Position numbers and translations under genes: made by a program
Notes under the pieces: generated by a model
Database searches by the model: none
Told to the model about the DNA's origin: nothing
Seen by the model: only the letters and a program-made list of their open reading frames with translations
Assembly: GCF_030053895.1 (NCBI RefSeq)
Contig: NZ_CP125781.1
Location: 1,488,001 to 1,552,000 of the forward strand
From: Trabulsiella odontotermitis
GTDB lineage: Bacteria > Pseudomonadota > Gammaproteobacteria > Enterobacterales > Enterobacteriaceae
Reading direction: 5' to 3'
DNA: 64,000 bases
Shown here: positions 16,315-25,490 of the stretch, piece by piece
Layout: the number at the start of each line of letters is the position of its first letter
How positions within the stretch are numbered: the stretch's first letter is position 1

Positions 16315-17356
16315 AGTTTTCCTCTTTCTGTTATCGCTGATGATGGCAAGCGTCACGCAGGCGCAGATTGTCGATACCTGGACGTTTGCCAGCGCGCAGC
16401 AACAGGAGACGTCGCTCAGCATCGCCCGTCAGCTCCGTTGCCCACAGTGTCAGAACCAGAATTTACTGGAATCCAACGCGCCGGTGGCGGTCAGCATGCG
16501 TCATCAGGTGTTTACTATGGTGGCGGAAGGGAAGAGCGAAGCGGAGATCACCCGCTGGATGACGCAGCGCTACGGCGATTTCGTTCTCTACCGCCCACCG
16601 TTAAAACCGCAGACGTGGATCTTATGGGGTCTGCCGGTGCTGTTGATCCTGTTGCTGGGCGGTATTTTCCGCAAGACTGCCCGGGCGTTACCGGCCACGG
16701 CGGGCGAAACGCTGGCTCACGAGCTGCAACAGGATCTGCGGGAACCGCAGGTTAACCAGGCGACACAGAGCCCGGTACCCATACGAACGCTGTGCGCCGC
16801 CGCAGCGCTGGTGATGCTGGCTTGCCTGACCGGCTATGGATTGTCATCACGGCCCGCTGCTGTCATGGTCGAGCAGCAGCGTCTTGCCGACCCGCTGCAT
16901 GCGTTTTCCGCCGCAGGTGAGCCGGAAAAACAGCTCATCGCGTTACAGGAAAAGATTCGCGCCACGCCGCAGGATAGCGCGCTGTGGGCGACACTTGGTG
17001 AGTATTACCTTTATCGCAACGCCTATGACAACGCCCTGCTGGCCTACCAGCGGGCGCAGGCTCTGCGTGGCGAAAATGCGGAACTCTACGCGGCACTGGC
17101 GACAGTGCTCTATTATCAGGCAGGGCAAAACATCACGCCTGCTACCCGTAACATGATCGACCACGCACTGGCGCTGGACGCCAGTGAAGTCACGGCGCTG
17201 ATGCTGCTCGCCTCCGACGCGTTTATGACCGCGGATTACAAACAGGCAATCGCCCTCTGGCAACAGTTGCTGGATGCCAACAGCCCGCGCGTCGACCGGG
17301 CCAAACTGATTGAAGCCATCAATCTGGCGACCCTGCTCAAAAATCAGCAGCAATAA
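16307..17356 (+). CDS. Fused NrfF-NrfG haem lyase accessory protein
   Basis: A single 349-residue frame starts at ATG 16307, overlapping the nrfE stop. Residues 1-19 form a signal peptide. The NrfF/CcmL-like domain has redox motif RCPQCQN (Cys45, Cys48), then a membrane span (WILWGLPVLLILLLGGIF). From about residue 150 it matches NrfG: a second span (LCAAAALVMLACLTGYGLSS) and TPR repeats (ALWATLGEYYLYRNAYDNALLAYQ and following). In E. coli K-12 nrfF (127 residues) and nrfG (198) are separate genes; here no stop or restart separates them. The layout mirrors the fused CcmH encoded at 8532. It should deliver apo-NrfA to NrfE. Confidence 0.9.
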   Translation: MTRVFLFLLSLMMASVTQAQIVDTWTFASAQQQETSLSIARQLRCPQCQNQNLLESNAPVAVSMRHQVFTMVAEGKSEAEITRWMTQRYGDFVLYRPPLKPQTWILWGLPVLLILLLGGIFRKTARALPATAGETLAHELQQDLREPQVNQATQSPVPIRTLCAAAALVMLACLTGYGLSSRPAAVMVEQQRLADPLHAFSAAGEPEKQLIALQEKIRATPQDSALWATLGEYYLYRNAYDNALLAYQRAQALRGENAELYAALATVLYYQAGQNITPATRNMIDHALALDASEVTALMLLASDAFMTADYKQAIALWQQLLDANSPRVDRAKLIEAINLATLLKNQQQ

Positions 17357-17407
17357 TCTCCCCACGTTTTCTTATCAAAAATCGTCTGAAATCAGGGCAT
17401 AACCACG

Positions 17408-17441
17408 CTGTCATTGCGCGGTCATAAACGCAGCCTACAGT
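17408..17441 (+). promoter_or_regulatory. Predicted PhoB-dependent promoter (PHO box and -10)
   Basis: CTGTCAT (17408-17414) and CGGTCAT (17419-17425) are direct repeats with the 11-base period of a PHO box. A -10-like TACAGT (17436-17441) follows the second repeat by 10 bases, the same spacing as in E. coli phoA. No -35 box is needed in this promoter class. Transcription would begin about 25 bases before the ATG at 17474. The ribosome site AGAGGAT lies at 17461-17467. Confidence 0.8.
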
Positions 17442-17473
17442 GGCGGTCATTAAATCCCAAAGAGGATAACAAG

Positions 17474-18180
<707 letters not shown>

Positions 18181-18184
<4 letters not shown>

Positions 18185-19149
18185 AAACCGTAATGTCAGT
18201 GAAAAAAGGAGTTCTGTTAGCGATGGTGCTGTCTTCCGTCATGATGTCCAGCGCCCAGGCGCTGACGGTATACACGGCGGGCCCTGGCTCGCTGGCGAAA
18301 AATCTGGCGACCGGGTTTGAGAAAAAAACCGGCGTGAAGGTCAATATTTTCCAGGCGACCACCGGCAAAGTGATGGCGCGTCTGGAAGCGGAGCAGGCTA
18401 ATCCGCAGGCCGATATTCTGATTTCCGCGTCGGTGGATACGGCGGAAGATCTGCATAACCGCGGCTGGCTGCTGCCGTATCAGAGCGCCAGTGCTGACAA
18501 GGTTCCGGCGCAACTGAAATCGGCGGATTACGTCGCCCAGGGCGTGTCGGCGCTTGGCATCGTATGGAACACCAAAAGCGGGACGCCGGAGCCGAAAGAG
18601 TGGCTGGATCTGACCACCGCGGCGTTTAAAGACAAAGTTACGACGCCGGATCCGTCGCTGTCCGGCGCTTCACTGGATCTGTTGATTGGTCTGCAAAACG
18701 GCATGGGCGACAAAGCCTGGGCATTGTTTGATGCGCTGAAAAAGAACGGTATGGTAGTGAGCGGCCCGAACGCGCAGGCGGTGACACCAGTGATGCAGGG
18801 CGCGAAAGCGGCGGTCTTTGGCGCGGTGGATTATGTCTCCTACGGCAATATCAGCCAGGGTGAGTCGCTGAAGGTGATTTTCCCGGCCAGCGGTACGGTT
18901 ATCGCGCCGCGCCCGATGATGATCCTCAAATCCACGCAACACAGCGATGATGCAAAAGCGTTTGTTGACTATGTCCTGTCGCCGGAAGGCCAGACCATGG
19001 TGGCTGACGCCTGGCTGATGCCTGCCCGTACCGATGTCCCGGCCAAACGCCCGCTGTTCAACGAGCTGAACGTTCTGCCGACCAAAAGCGATGGCACCAG
19101 CGAACGCGGCGACGTTCTTAAACGCTTCAGCGCGCTTTTCACCTTATAA
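18181..19149 (+). CDS. Periplasmic substrate-binding protein of Fbp-like ABC importer
   Basis: A 322-residue protein with a signal peptide cleaved after SSAQA (about residue 28). It has the type II binding fold typical of ferric-ion, phosphonate and thiamine binding proteins (LTVYTAGPGSLAKNL, FEKKTGVKVNIFQATTGKVMARL, ADILISASVDTAEDL). Related proteins bind Fe(III), 2-aminoethylphosphonate or hexose phosphates. I do not see the paired-tyrosine iron ligand motif clearly. With the PHO box upstream, a phosphorus-containing ligand is the better guess. Encoded between the ATPase and permease genes. Confidence 0.85.
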
Positions 19150-19185
19150 CGATCACGGGGGCAACCCCGTTTTCAGGGGCACTCC

Positions 19186-20847
19186 GTGAAACAGAAAATC
19201 CTTTCTGCGACAACGCTGGCGTTGCTGGTCATTCTGGTGGCGCTGCCGCTGTCGTTTATTGTGCTGCAGGCGGTGTTTCCGCAGTTCAGCGCCGGGTCGT
19301 TTGCCCGTGCGTTCAGCGGCGTTTCTGCGCTGCTGGAAGAGCCGCAACTGCCGGGCATGCTCGGCGGAACCTTACAGATTGCGCTGGGCGTGGCACTGGT
19401 CAGCGCGTTGATTGGTTTTCCGCTGGGTGTCGCGCGGGGGCTGTTTACGCTGCCATACCCGCGGCTGTGGGATCTGCTTTTTCTGATCCCGTTCCTGACG
19501 CCGCCTTACATCGCGGCGCTCTCCTGGATGCTGGTATTGCAGCGCAGAGGCTATCTCGAGCAGTTAACCGGCATCGACCTGAATGATCTGCTGTTCAGCA
19601 AAACCGGCATCGTGCTGGTGATGGCGCTGAACATTTTCCCGGTAGTGTATTTCGCGGTATCGCGCAGCCTGCTGGCCAGCGGGCAACGTCTGGCGCTGGT
19701 CGCCCGCGTCCACGGCGCCAGCTCGTGGCGAGCATTCTGGCACATCACGCTGCCAATGATTTCTCCGGCGCTGGCAGCGGGAATGCTGCTCGCCTTTACG
19801 CTGGCGATTGAAGAGTTCGGCGTTCCTGCGGCGCTGGGAACGCGATCCGGTGTCGTGATGCTGACGACCGGCATTGAGAAAAAGCTCGCCGACTGGCCCA
19901 TCGATCTCTCCGGCGCGTCGCTGCTTTCCGTGGTGCTGGTTGTTATTGCGCTCTGCGCCTGGTGGCTGCAACGTGCACTAACCGGCAATAAAGACGTCAC
20001 CAGCATTACCGGCAAACCCACCGAGAACAGCGGGGCGGAGCCGGGTCTGCTGGTGATCCCAATGGTCATGCTGATGATGGTCGTCGGAGGGCTGGCCGTG
20101 GTGTTGCCTGGCGCGTCGATGGCGTTATCCGGCGTGCTGTCGACGCTGTCGGGTGGTGTGACGCTGGAGAATGTAACCGGGTCGCACTATGCGGCACTGT
20201 TCAGCCAGCAGGGCGATGCGTTGTCAGCGTTAGGCACCAGTCTGTCACTGGCGCTGGGTGCCGCCTGCATCACCGGGCTGGTGGGGCTGCTCGCCTCGTG
20301 GCTGGTGGTGGTGCAGAAGATAAAAGGGCGTTCGGTGATCGACGCACTGTCGCTGATCCCGGCGGCGCTACCGGGTATTGTGGTTGGCGTGGGGCTGATC
20401 CTGCTCTGGAACCGCGCATTCTGGCCCATCTCGCCCTATAACAGTTGGGTTATTTTGCTGCTCTCTTATTGCTGCCTGCTGCTGCCGTGGCCGGTTCGCT
20501 ACATCGGCAGTGCGCTGCGCCAGCTTGGCGGCAGTCTGGAGCCTGCCGCGCGGGTGCATGGCGCTTCGGCATTCCAGGCGTTGCGTTTTATCGTGCTGCC
20601 GCTGGTGTTCCCCGCCATGCTCGCCGCCATGCTGATGGTTTTTGCGATCGCCTCCCGCGAGCTGGTGACCTCGCTGTTGCTGGCACCTGCCGGTACGCAG
20701 ACGGTGTCAGTTTTCATCTGGCGTCAGTTTGAACAAGGGTCGGTCGGGCAGGGAATGGCGATGGCAACACTGACACTGGTGACAGGGCTGGTTTTGATGT
20801 TGATAGCGCTTGGCATTATGCAGCGTGGGGGACGAGGGGAACGGTAA
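19186..20847 (+). CDS. Two-domain ABC permease, Fbp/SfuB-like
   Basis: A 553-residue inner-membrane permease made of two fused halves of about six spans each. Each half carries an EAA-type loop: ARVHGASSWRAFWHITLPMI near residue 170 and ARVHGASAFQALRFIVLPLV near 455. Fused permeases are normal in SfuB/FbpB-type systems, whereas PhnUV and PotBC use two genes. GTG 19186 is the start (VKQKILSATTLALLVILVALPLSF), 36 bases after the binding-protein gene, so the operon is ATPase, binding protein, permease. No convincing terminator follows the stop. Confidence 0.87.
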   Translation: MKQKILSATTLALLVILVALPLSFIVLQAVFPQFSAGSFARAFSGVSALLEEPQLPGMLGGTLQIALGVALVSALIGFPLGVARGLFTLPYPRLWDLLFLIPFLTPPYIAALSWMLVLQRRGYLEQLTGIDLNDLLFSKTGIVLVMALNIFPVVYFAVSRSLLASGQRLALVARVHGASSWRAFWHITLPMISPALAAGMLLAFTLAIEEFGVPAALGTRSGVVMLTTGIEKKLADWPIDLSGASLLSVVLVVIALCAWWLQRALTGNKDVTSITGKPTENSGAEPGLLVIPMVMLMMVVGGLAVVLPGASMALSGVLSTLSGGVTLENVTGSHYAALFSQQGDALSALGTSLSLALGAACITGLVGLLASWLVVVQKIKGRSVIDALSLIPAALPGIVVGVGLILLWNRAFWPISPYNSWVILLLSYCCLLLPWPVRYIGSALRQLGGSLEPAARVHGASAFQALRFIVLPLVFPAMLAAMLMVFAIASRELVTSLLLAPAGTQTVSVFIWRQFEQGSVGQGMAMATLTLVTGLVLMLIALGIMQRGGRGER

Positions 20848-20879
20848 AAAATCAGGTTGCCGGGCAACGTCGTCGCCTG

Positions 20880-21222
20880 GCAATCCTTCACCAGTGATGT
20901 AGTGAGACCGGTTAACGTCGCGACAGCATTTCCCCCGACATATAACATCTCGGGTTCATAACCTGTGTTCAAATTATCCAGGGTTAAATTTTCAGCAGTA
21001 AGTTTACCGGAGCCATAAAGTTCAAAACCATCAATATTGTTGTGTTATCGTTAAAAATAACGACACCGTCATTAACAAGAACTTCTATTCATGAGATCTC
21101 AGCGCCGTCTGCAAAATTCAGGGTGCGATCGGCCGTTTGTATTGACTCATCAATTTTATAATAGACTGGTGCGGAAATAGCCGGGAAAGATAGCTAATGT
21201 GAGAAAGGTTTTTGGTTTTTTG
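20880..21222 (-). pseudogene. Decayed 5' part of an exported autotransporter-like gene
   Basis: Reading the minus strand from about 21222, broken frames rebuild a signal-peptide-like start (KKPKTFLTLAI, then a shift to SFPAISAPVYYKIDES). A passenger-like stretch follows (QTADRTLNFADGAEI, a TGA, EVLVNDGVVIFNDNT, a further shift). It ends with IDGFELYGSGKLTAENLTLD and NLNTGYEPEMLYVGGNAVA, fading near 20880. At least two frameshifts, one stop and a lost start codon are visible, and no barrel domain follows. The beta-repeat composition suggests an autotransporter adhesin. In E. coli K-12 the autotransporter pseudogene yejO lies beside narP, so this may be its relic; that link is inference. Confidence 0.65.
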
Positions 21223-21340
21223 TCCTGATTCTTAACGGAGTTGTGAGGTTTTTTAAATATGAAACAGAGAAAAGAGAATAAATAAGCGCGAAACAGGCCC
21301 GCCACTTGTTTGGCACCCGACAGAGACAAAAAAGCGCCAC

Positions 21341-21415
21341 TGGCGTCCCCTGCAGGAATCGAACCTGCAATTAGCCCTTAGGAGGGGCTCGTTATATCCA
21401 TTTAACTAAGGGGAC
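21341..21415 (-). tRNA. argW: tRNA-Arg (anticodon CCU)
   Basis: The minus strand reads as a complete 75-nt cloverleaf. The acceptor GTCCCC pairs with GGGGAC before discriminator G and an encoded CCA. The D arm has TTAAATGGATATAA, the anticodon loop CTCCTAA carries CCT, and the T arm is CAGGTTCGATTCCTG. It is nearly identical to E. coli argW, a known phage and island integration site. The 3' end faces lower coordinates, towards the decayed gene and ABC operon. Confidence 0.97.
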
Positions 21416-21426
21416 GAGGCGGCACG

Positions 21427-21455
21427 AGTATAGCGTTTTTCAACCGGGGCGTTAA
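21427..21455 (-). promoter_or_regulatory. Predicted argW promoter
   Basis: On the minus strand TTAACG (21455-21450) and TATACT (21432-21427) are separated by 17 bases. A GC-rich discriminator (CGTGCCGCC) runs towards the tRNA 5' end, as is typical of stringently controlled stable-RNA promoters. Confidence 0.55.
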
Positions 21456-21493
21456 GTGCTGCGCGGCTGAATGCTCAAACTCTCGCCACCATC

Positions 21494-22414
21494 TTAATTT
21501 TCTTCTTCTTTCGCCTGTTGTTGCAGGCGGGCTTTCTCTTTTTGTTTCGTACTCATATCGTTACGGATCTGCGCGTGACTGAGCAGAGCGAAGATAAAGG
21601 TACCGCCGCAAATATTGCCCGCCAGGGTTGGCAGGGCAAACGGCCAGATAAAATCGTACCAGGAGAGTGTGCCATTAAAAATCAGGTAAAAAATCTCGAC
21701 CGCGCCAACCACAATATGTGTGGTGTCCGCCAGCGCGATAAGCCAGGTCATAAGGATGATCACCACAATTTTTGCGGCGCCAGCGGCGGGAAACATCCAT
21801 ACCATGGTGGCGATGATCCAGCCGGATATTATGGCGTTGGCGAACATCTCGCCAGGGGTGTTTTCCATCACCTTCATACCGATGCTGACAAACGCGTCGC
21901 GCGTTACCTCATTGAATATGGGCATATATTCGAATGCCCATGCGGCGATGGCGGTACCGATGATATTACCGAGCAGTACCACGCTCCACAGGCGCATCAG
22001 CAAACCAACGTTGCCGGGCGTTGGGTTATGCATTACCGGCAGTACCGCCGTCACCGTGTTTTCGGTAAACAGTTGCTGTCTGGCCATGATGACGATAATA
22101 AAGCCGAAGGTGTAGCCGAGGTTCTCCAGCAGAAAACCGCCGGGCAGATCCGCCAGATGGACATGAAAAATCCCCTTCGCCAGCAGCGAGGCACCCATCG
22201 ACAGCCCGGCGGCGATGGCTGACCACAGCAACGCCATCGCGTCGCGTTCCAGCTCCTTTTCCCCATCCTGACGAATATGTTCATGGATAGCCATCGCGCG
22301 CGACGGCAGTTGCTCTTCATCAAGTTCTATCTTTTTCCCCTGTAATTTCTCGTCGCTTTCCACTTCCAGATCATCAGTGTGCTTATCGATTTTGTCGTTT
22401 TTAAGTTGAGGCAT
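21494..22414 (-). CDS. yfdC: Formate/nitrite transporter family inner-membrane protein YfdC
   Basis: I chose ATG 22414 (MPQLKNDKIDKHTDD), giving 306 residues; E. coli YfdC has 310. A charged, acidic N-terminal tail of about 70 residues precedes six membrane spans of the FNT fold (MALLWSAIAAGLSMGASLLA, VVLLGNIIGTAIAAWAFEY, AAKIVVIILMTWLIALADTT). The true substrate in E. coli is not established. It lies next to argW as in E. coli and is divergent from mlaA. Confidence 0.93.
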   Translation of the reverse strand: MPQLKNDKIDKHTDDLEVESDEKLQGKKIELDEEQLPSRAMAIHEHIRQDGEKELERDAMALLWSAIAAGLSMGASLLAKGIFHVHLADLPGGFLLENLGYTFGFIIVIMARQQLFTENTVTAVLPVMHNPTPGNVGLLMRLWSVVLLGNIIGTAIAAWAFEYMPIFNEVTRDAFVSIGMKVMENTPGEMFANAIISGWIIATMVWMFPAAGAAKIVVIILMTWLIALADTTHIVVGAVEIFYLIFNGTLSWYDFIWPFALPTLAGNICGGTFIFALLSHAQIRNDMSTKQKEKARLQQQAKEEEN

Positions 22415-22721
22415 ATCGTCAAATACTCCGCAGGATGGACCCATTGTAAGCGTAGTGGTTTTTTCGAACGGGGCGGGAGGGTGTAATTCTTAATTTGCCT
22501 GGATGGCAAGAATAGCGATACGGTTATGTCAAAATATGTATAAAATCACCTCAGAGCCGAGATGACTCGCTCCACGCTATGCTGAACGCTGATGCCTGCT
22601 TTTTCGGATATAGACTTCATACCGTGCGCTGTTACAATTTGCGGCTAACAAAAGACGGAATTTCAATCTGTTCCGTCATGGACGGCAATCAGCAAGAGCC
22701 ATACTAATCAGGGAGACCTCT
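22415..22721. other. yfdC-mlaA divergent intergenic region
   Basis: This 307-base stretch has no credible gene. A -10-like TATAAA lies at 22539-22544 on the plus strand, without a good -35 partner. A ribosome site GGGAG (22711-22715) serves mlaA, and a GGAG lies about 11 bases before the yfdC ATG. Confidence 0.4.
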
Positions 22722-23477
22722 ATGAAATTTCGCCTGTCAGCGCTGGCGCTGGGTGCGACATTACTGGTGGGTTGCGCCAGTTCCGGTGAGCAACAGCAGG
22801 GTCGTTCAGATCCGTTTGAAGGGTTCAACCGCACCATGTACAGCTTCAACTTTAACGTTCTGGACCCGTATGTTGTGCGCCCTGTGGCGGTGGTGTGGCG
22901 CGATTACATCCCGCAGCCGGCGCGTAACGGCGTGAGCAACTTCACCAGTAACCTTGAAGAACCGGCCATCATGGTCAACTACTTCTTAAAAGGCGATCCG
23001 TATCAGGGGATGGTGCACTTTACGCGCTTTTTCCTGAACACCCTGCTGGGGATGGGCGGGCTGATGGATGTCGCGGGCATGGCTAACGAAAAACTCCAGC
23101 GCGTTGAACCGCACCGTTTCGGCAGTACTCTTGGTCATTATGGCGTGGGCTATGGCCCGTATATGCAGCTTCCGTTCTACGGCAGTTTTACGCTGCGTGA
23201 TGAGGGCGGCGACATGGCGGATGGCCTGTATCCGGTGCTGTCGTGGCTGACCTGGCCGATGTCTATCGGTAAATGGGCGGTGGAAGGTATTGAAACGCGC
23301 GCGCAACTGCTTGATTCCGACGGTCTGCTGCGTCAGTCCTCTGATCCTTACATCACCGTACGTGAAGCGTATTTCCAGCGTCATGATTTTATCGCTAACG
23401 GCGGTCAGCTGAAACCGGAAGAGAACCCGAACGCGCAGGCGATTCAGGACGAACTGAAAGATATCGATTCCGAGTAA
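22722..23477 (+). CDS. mlaA: Outer-membrane lipoprotein MlaA (VacJ)
   Basis: A 251-residue lipoprotein, the E. coli length. Signal peptide ends at lipobox LVGC with lipid-bearing Cys18. The MlaA core follows: DPFEGFNRTMYSFNFNVLD, VSNFTSNLEEP and FLNTLLGMGGLMDVA. It removes phospholipids from the outer leaflet of the outer membrane and passes them to MlaC, with OmpC/F as partner. Single gene, closed by a strong terminator shared with fadL. Confidence 0.97.
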   Translation: MKFRLSALALGATLLVGCASSGEQQQGRSDPFEGFNRTMYSFNFNVLDPYVVRPVAVVWRDYIPQPARNGVSNFTSNLEEPAIMVNYFLKGDPYQGMVHFTRFFLNTLLGMGGLMDVAGMANEKLQRVEPHRFGSTLGHYGVGYGPYMQLPFYGSFTLRDEGGDMADGLYPVLSWLTWPMSIGKWAVEGIETRAQLLDSDGLLRQSSDPYITVREAYFQRHDFIANGGQLKPEENPNAQAIQDELKDIDSE

Positions 23478-23496
23478 CCGAATCAGAAAAGAAAAA

Positions 23497-23524
23497 GGGT
23501 GAGCCACTGGCTCACCCTTTTTTA
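23497..23524. terminator. Bidirectional terminator between mlaA and fadL
   Basis: GGGTGAGCC-ACT-GGCTCACCC forms a perfect 9-bp stem flanked by A-rich and T-rich runs on the two sides. It sits between converging mlaA and fadL and can serve both strands. Confidence 0.9.
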
Positions 23525-23538
23525 TCTCCGGCTTCTTA

Positions 23539-24825
23539 TCAGAAGCGGTAGTTAAAGTTGGTACCGAACAGCCAGGCTTTACCTTCAGACCGGAAGGTGT
23601 ACGGGCCTTCTTCGATGGTCACGTGCTGGCCGTGCATGTAGGACGCACCCACGTCAACAGAGGCATCTTCGTTGAACGCATAGGTTGCCCCGGCACTCAG
23701 CCACAGACGGTCCTGATCCGGAATGGAAATAGAACGGTTGTTCGCAGGAACCGGGCTGTCATCAAACGCGATACCGGTACGGAACGTCCAGTTATCGTCG
23801 TAGTAATAAGTCGTACCCAGCGCGATGCGGTAAGAGTCTTTGAAGCCTTCATCTTTATAGAACAGCGTCTGGCCCTGCGTTCCGGTCGCTTTCAGCTCCT
23901 GGAACTGGCTCCAGCTGGTGTACGCCACGCTGTAGTGAACGGCCCACTGCGGCGCCACGCGATTGTAACCAGAGATTTCCCACATTTCAGGCAGATGCAG
24001 GCTCAGAGAACCCGGAATGGTCGAGCCGGAGGTGCCCCACGGAAACGCGGTGCCAGCACCCGGAAGACCGTTTGCCAGGGAGTTGATGTTGCTCTTATAG
24101 TCGCCGTCGAAATCGATCTTCACTTCAGAGCGATAGGTCAACGCGTAGCGGTTGTTTTTGTCCAGTTCATACAGGATACCGGCGTTCCAGCCAAAGCCCC
24201 ACTCGTCGCCTTTCAGCTTGGCAATCTGAGTGCCCGGTGCCGCCAGACCCGCGCCAGCAGTCTGCTCACCCGCGTAACGCTCGATTTTCGCATCCGCATA
24301 AACGGCGTTGAAACCAAGGCCGAAGCTCCAGTTATTGTTCAGACGATAAGCGCCGCTCAGGTTCAGGTTGATGGTTTCCAGATCGGTTTTACCGCCGTAC
24401 TCACCCGCCGCGTAGTTGTCGTTGAACTCAGTGGACAGGCCGTAGTTAGTGGTCACTGACGCGCCCCAACCAAATTGATCGTTAATCGGTGCCACAAAGT
24501 GAATGTTCGGAACCCAGGCGGTCGGCGCGATATTGTCCGCGTTGGTGTTACCACCCGGTGTTAATGATTTACCGGTAATATTTACGTCGGGATCAATATA
24601 GATAGCACCCGCTGAGAATGTCGGGCGATCAAACATGGTAATCAGTGCCGGGTTGCGGCTGACGTTACCGGCGTCATCCGCAATGGCGCCTTCGCCTGAA
24701 TAGGCGCGGCCAAGGCCAGATGTCGAGAACTCGTTTAGCTGGAAACCTGCAGACCAGGCGTGTGTTGAAACGAGTGCCACTGCGACTGCGAGAGCAGACT
24801 TGGTAAACCGGGTTTTCTGGCTCAT
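23539..24825 (-). CDS. fadL: Long-chain fatty acid outer-membrane channel FadL
   Basis: I chose the second ATG (24825, MSQKTRFTKSALAVAVAL) because GAGG sits 8 bases upstream of it but only 2 from the first ATG. The signal peptide ends at WSA; the mature NPA-containing hatch (GNVSRNPALITMF) and barrel follow, with a terminal aromatic (FNYRF). At 428 residues it is about 18 shorter than E. coli FadL. Most of the loss falls in the segment after AVYADAKIERYAGE, where E. coli has a longer loop. It imports long-chain fatty acids and in E. coli is the phage T2 receptor. FadR sites lie upstream. Confidence 0.95.
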   Translation of the reverse strand: MSQKTRFTKSALAVAVALVSTHAWSAGFQLNEFSTSGLGRAYSGEGAIADDAGNVSRNPALITMFDRPTFSAGAIYIDPDVNITGKSLTPGGNTNADNIAPTAWVPNIHFVAPINDQFGWGASVTTNYGLSTEFNDNYAAGEYGGKTDLETINLNLSGAYRLNNNWSFGLGFNAVYADAKIERYAGEQTAGAGLAAPGTQIAKLKGDEWGFGWNAGILYELDKNNRYALTYRSEVKIDFDGDYKSNINSLANGLPGAGTAFPWGTSGSTIPGSLSLHLPEMWEISGYNRVAPQWAVHYSVAYTSWSQFQELKATGTQGQTLFYKDEGFKDSYRIALGTTYYYDDNWTFRTGIAFDDSPVPANNRSISIPDQDRLWLSAGATYAFNEDASVDVGASYMHGQHVTIEEGPYTFRSEGKAWLFGTNFNYRF

Positions 24826-24911
24826 GACCATAACCTCATTGAGTTTTTTTTATTCAATATTTGTTACATGCCGTAACAGAAGCGCGAAGTGTAGGGTCTG
24901 GAATGATTCAG

Positions 24912-24951
24912 AGAAATCAGACCAGTGCGCAGAGTATAGGTCTGACCAGAT
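24912..24951 (-). promoter_or_regulatory. Two predicted FadR sites upstream of fadL
   Basis: On the minus strand the sites read ACTGGTCTGATTT (around 24925-24916) and ATCTGGTCAGACCTATA (24951-24935), both matching the FadR core CTGGTCnGA. They lie about 90-125 bases before the fadL ATG, consistent with FadR repression of fatty-acid uptake. The rest of the 371-base fadL-yfcZ interval is A/T-rich and holds no gene I can support. Confidence 0.65.
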
Positions 24952-25196
24952 GGAATGTTGCAACTTTGTTTATGAAATTTTTCAATTGTGATCTCAGAAA
25001 CGCGATCCCGGTGGCAAAAATCGAGGGAACTTGTTACACAAATGAGGGCGGTTTTTGTTTTGGATCATTTTTAATTGTGATTTCTCTCACAATCGCGCAT
25101 TCAGCACATAATCAACTGGAGAGCACACTTTTCGGGGCGTAAAATATCAGCATTGTTTATCTGGCACCCTGGGTGCAAATACAGAGGAAATCTACA

Positions 25197-25481
25197 ATGA
25201 GTAAATGCAGTGCTGATGAAACCCCTGTTTGCTGCTGTATGGATGTTGGCACCATTATGGACAACACCGATTGCACCGCATCGTACAGTCGTGTTTTCGC
25301 CAACCGCGCAGAAGCAGAAGAGACGCTGGCGCAACTGAGCGCGAAAGCGCGCGGCGTGGAATCTGAACCCTGTAAAATTACCCCGACCTTCACAGAAGTG
25401 AACGGTGGTGTGCAGCTGGATATTGATTTTGTGTTCTGCTGCGAAGCCGAAACGCTGATTTTCCAGCTCGGTCTGCGTTAA
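25197..25481 (+). CDS. yfcZ: Conserved UPF0381 protein YfcZ
   Basis: The protein has 94 residues from ATG 25197, preceded by GAGGAAA. It is cysteine-rich at the N terminus (CSADETPVCCCMDVG) and near the end (FCCEAETLIF). It matches E. coli YfcZ in length and place between fadL and fadI. No biochemical function is established. A terminator follows 9 bases after the stop, so it is probably monocistronic. Confidence 0.92.
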   Translation: MSKCSADETPVCCCMDVGTIMDNTDCTASYSRVFANRAEAEETLAQLSAKARGVESEPCKITPTFTEVNGGVQLDIDFVFCCEAETLIFQLGLR

Positions 25482-25490
25482 TTCCGCCCG

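Noticed and set aside
20724..20972. Minus-strand open frame of 82 codons starting in the autotransporter-like debris
   Set aside because: Only its first 30 or so residues match the decayed passenger; the rest runs antisense into the permease gene, so it is part of the relic and not a gene.
21341..21415. Integrated prophage or island with direct repeats at argW
   Set aside because: No integrase gene and no second copy of the argW 3' end were noticed in the window, so no att pair can be called.
23623..24459. Open frame of 278 codons antisense to fadL
   Set aside because: It lies wholly inside a secure fadL gene, with no motifs and no promoter or ribosome site.
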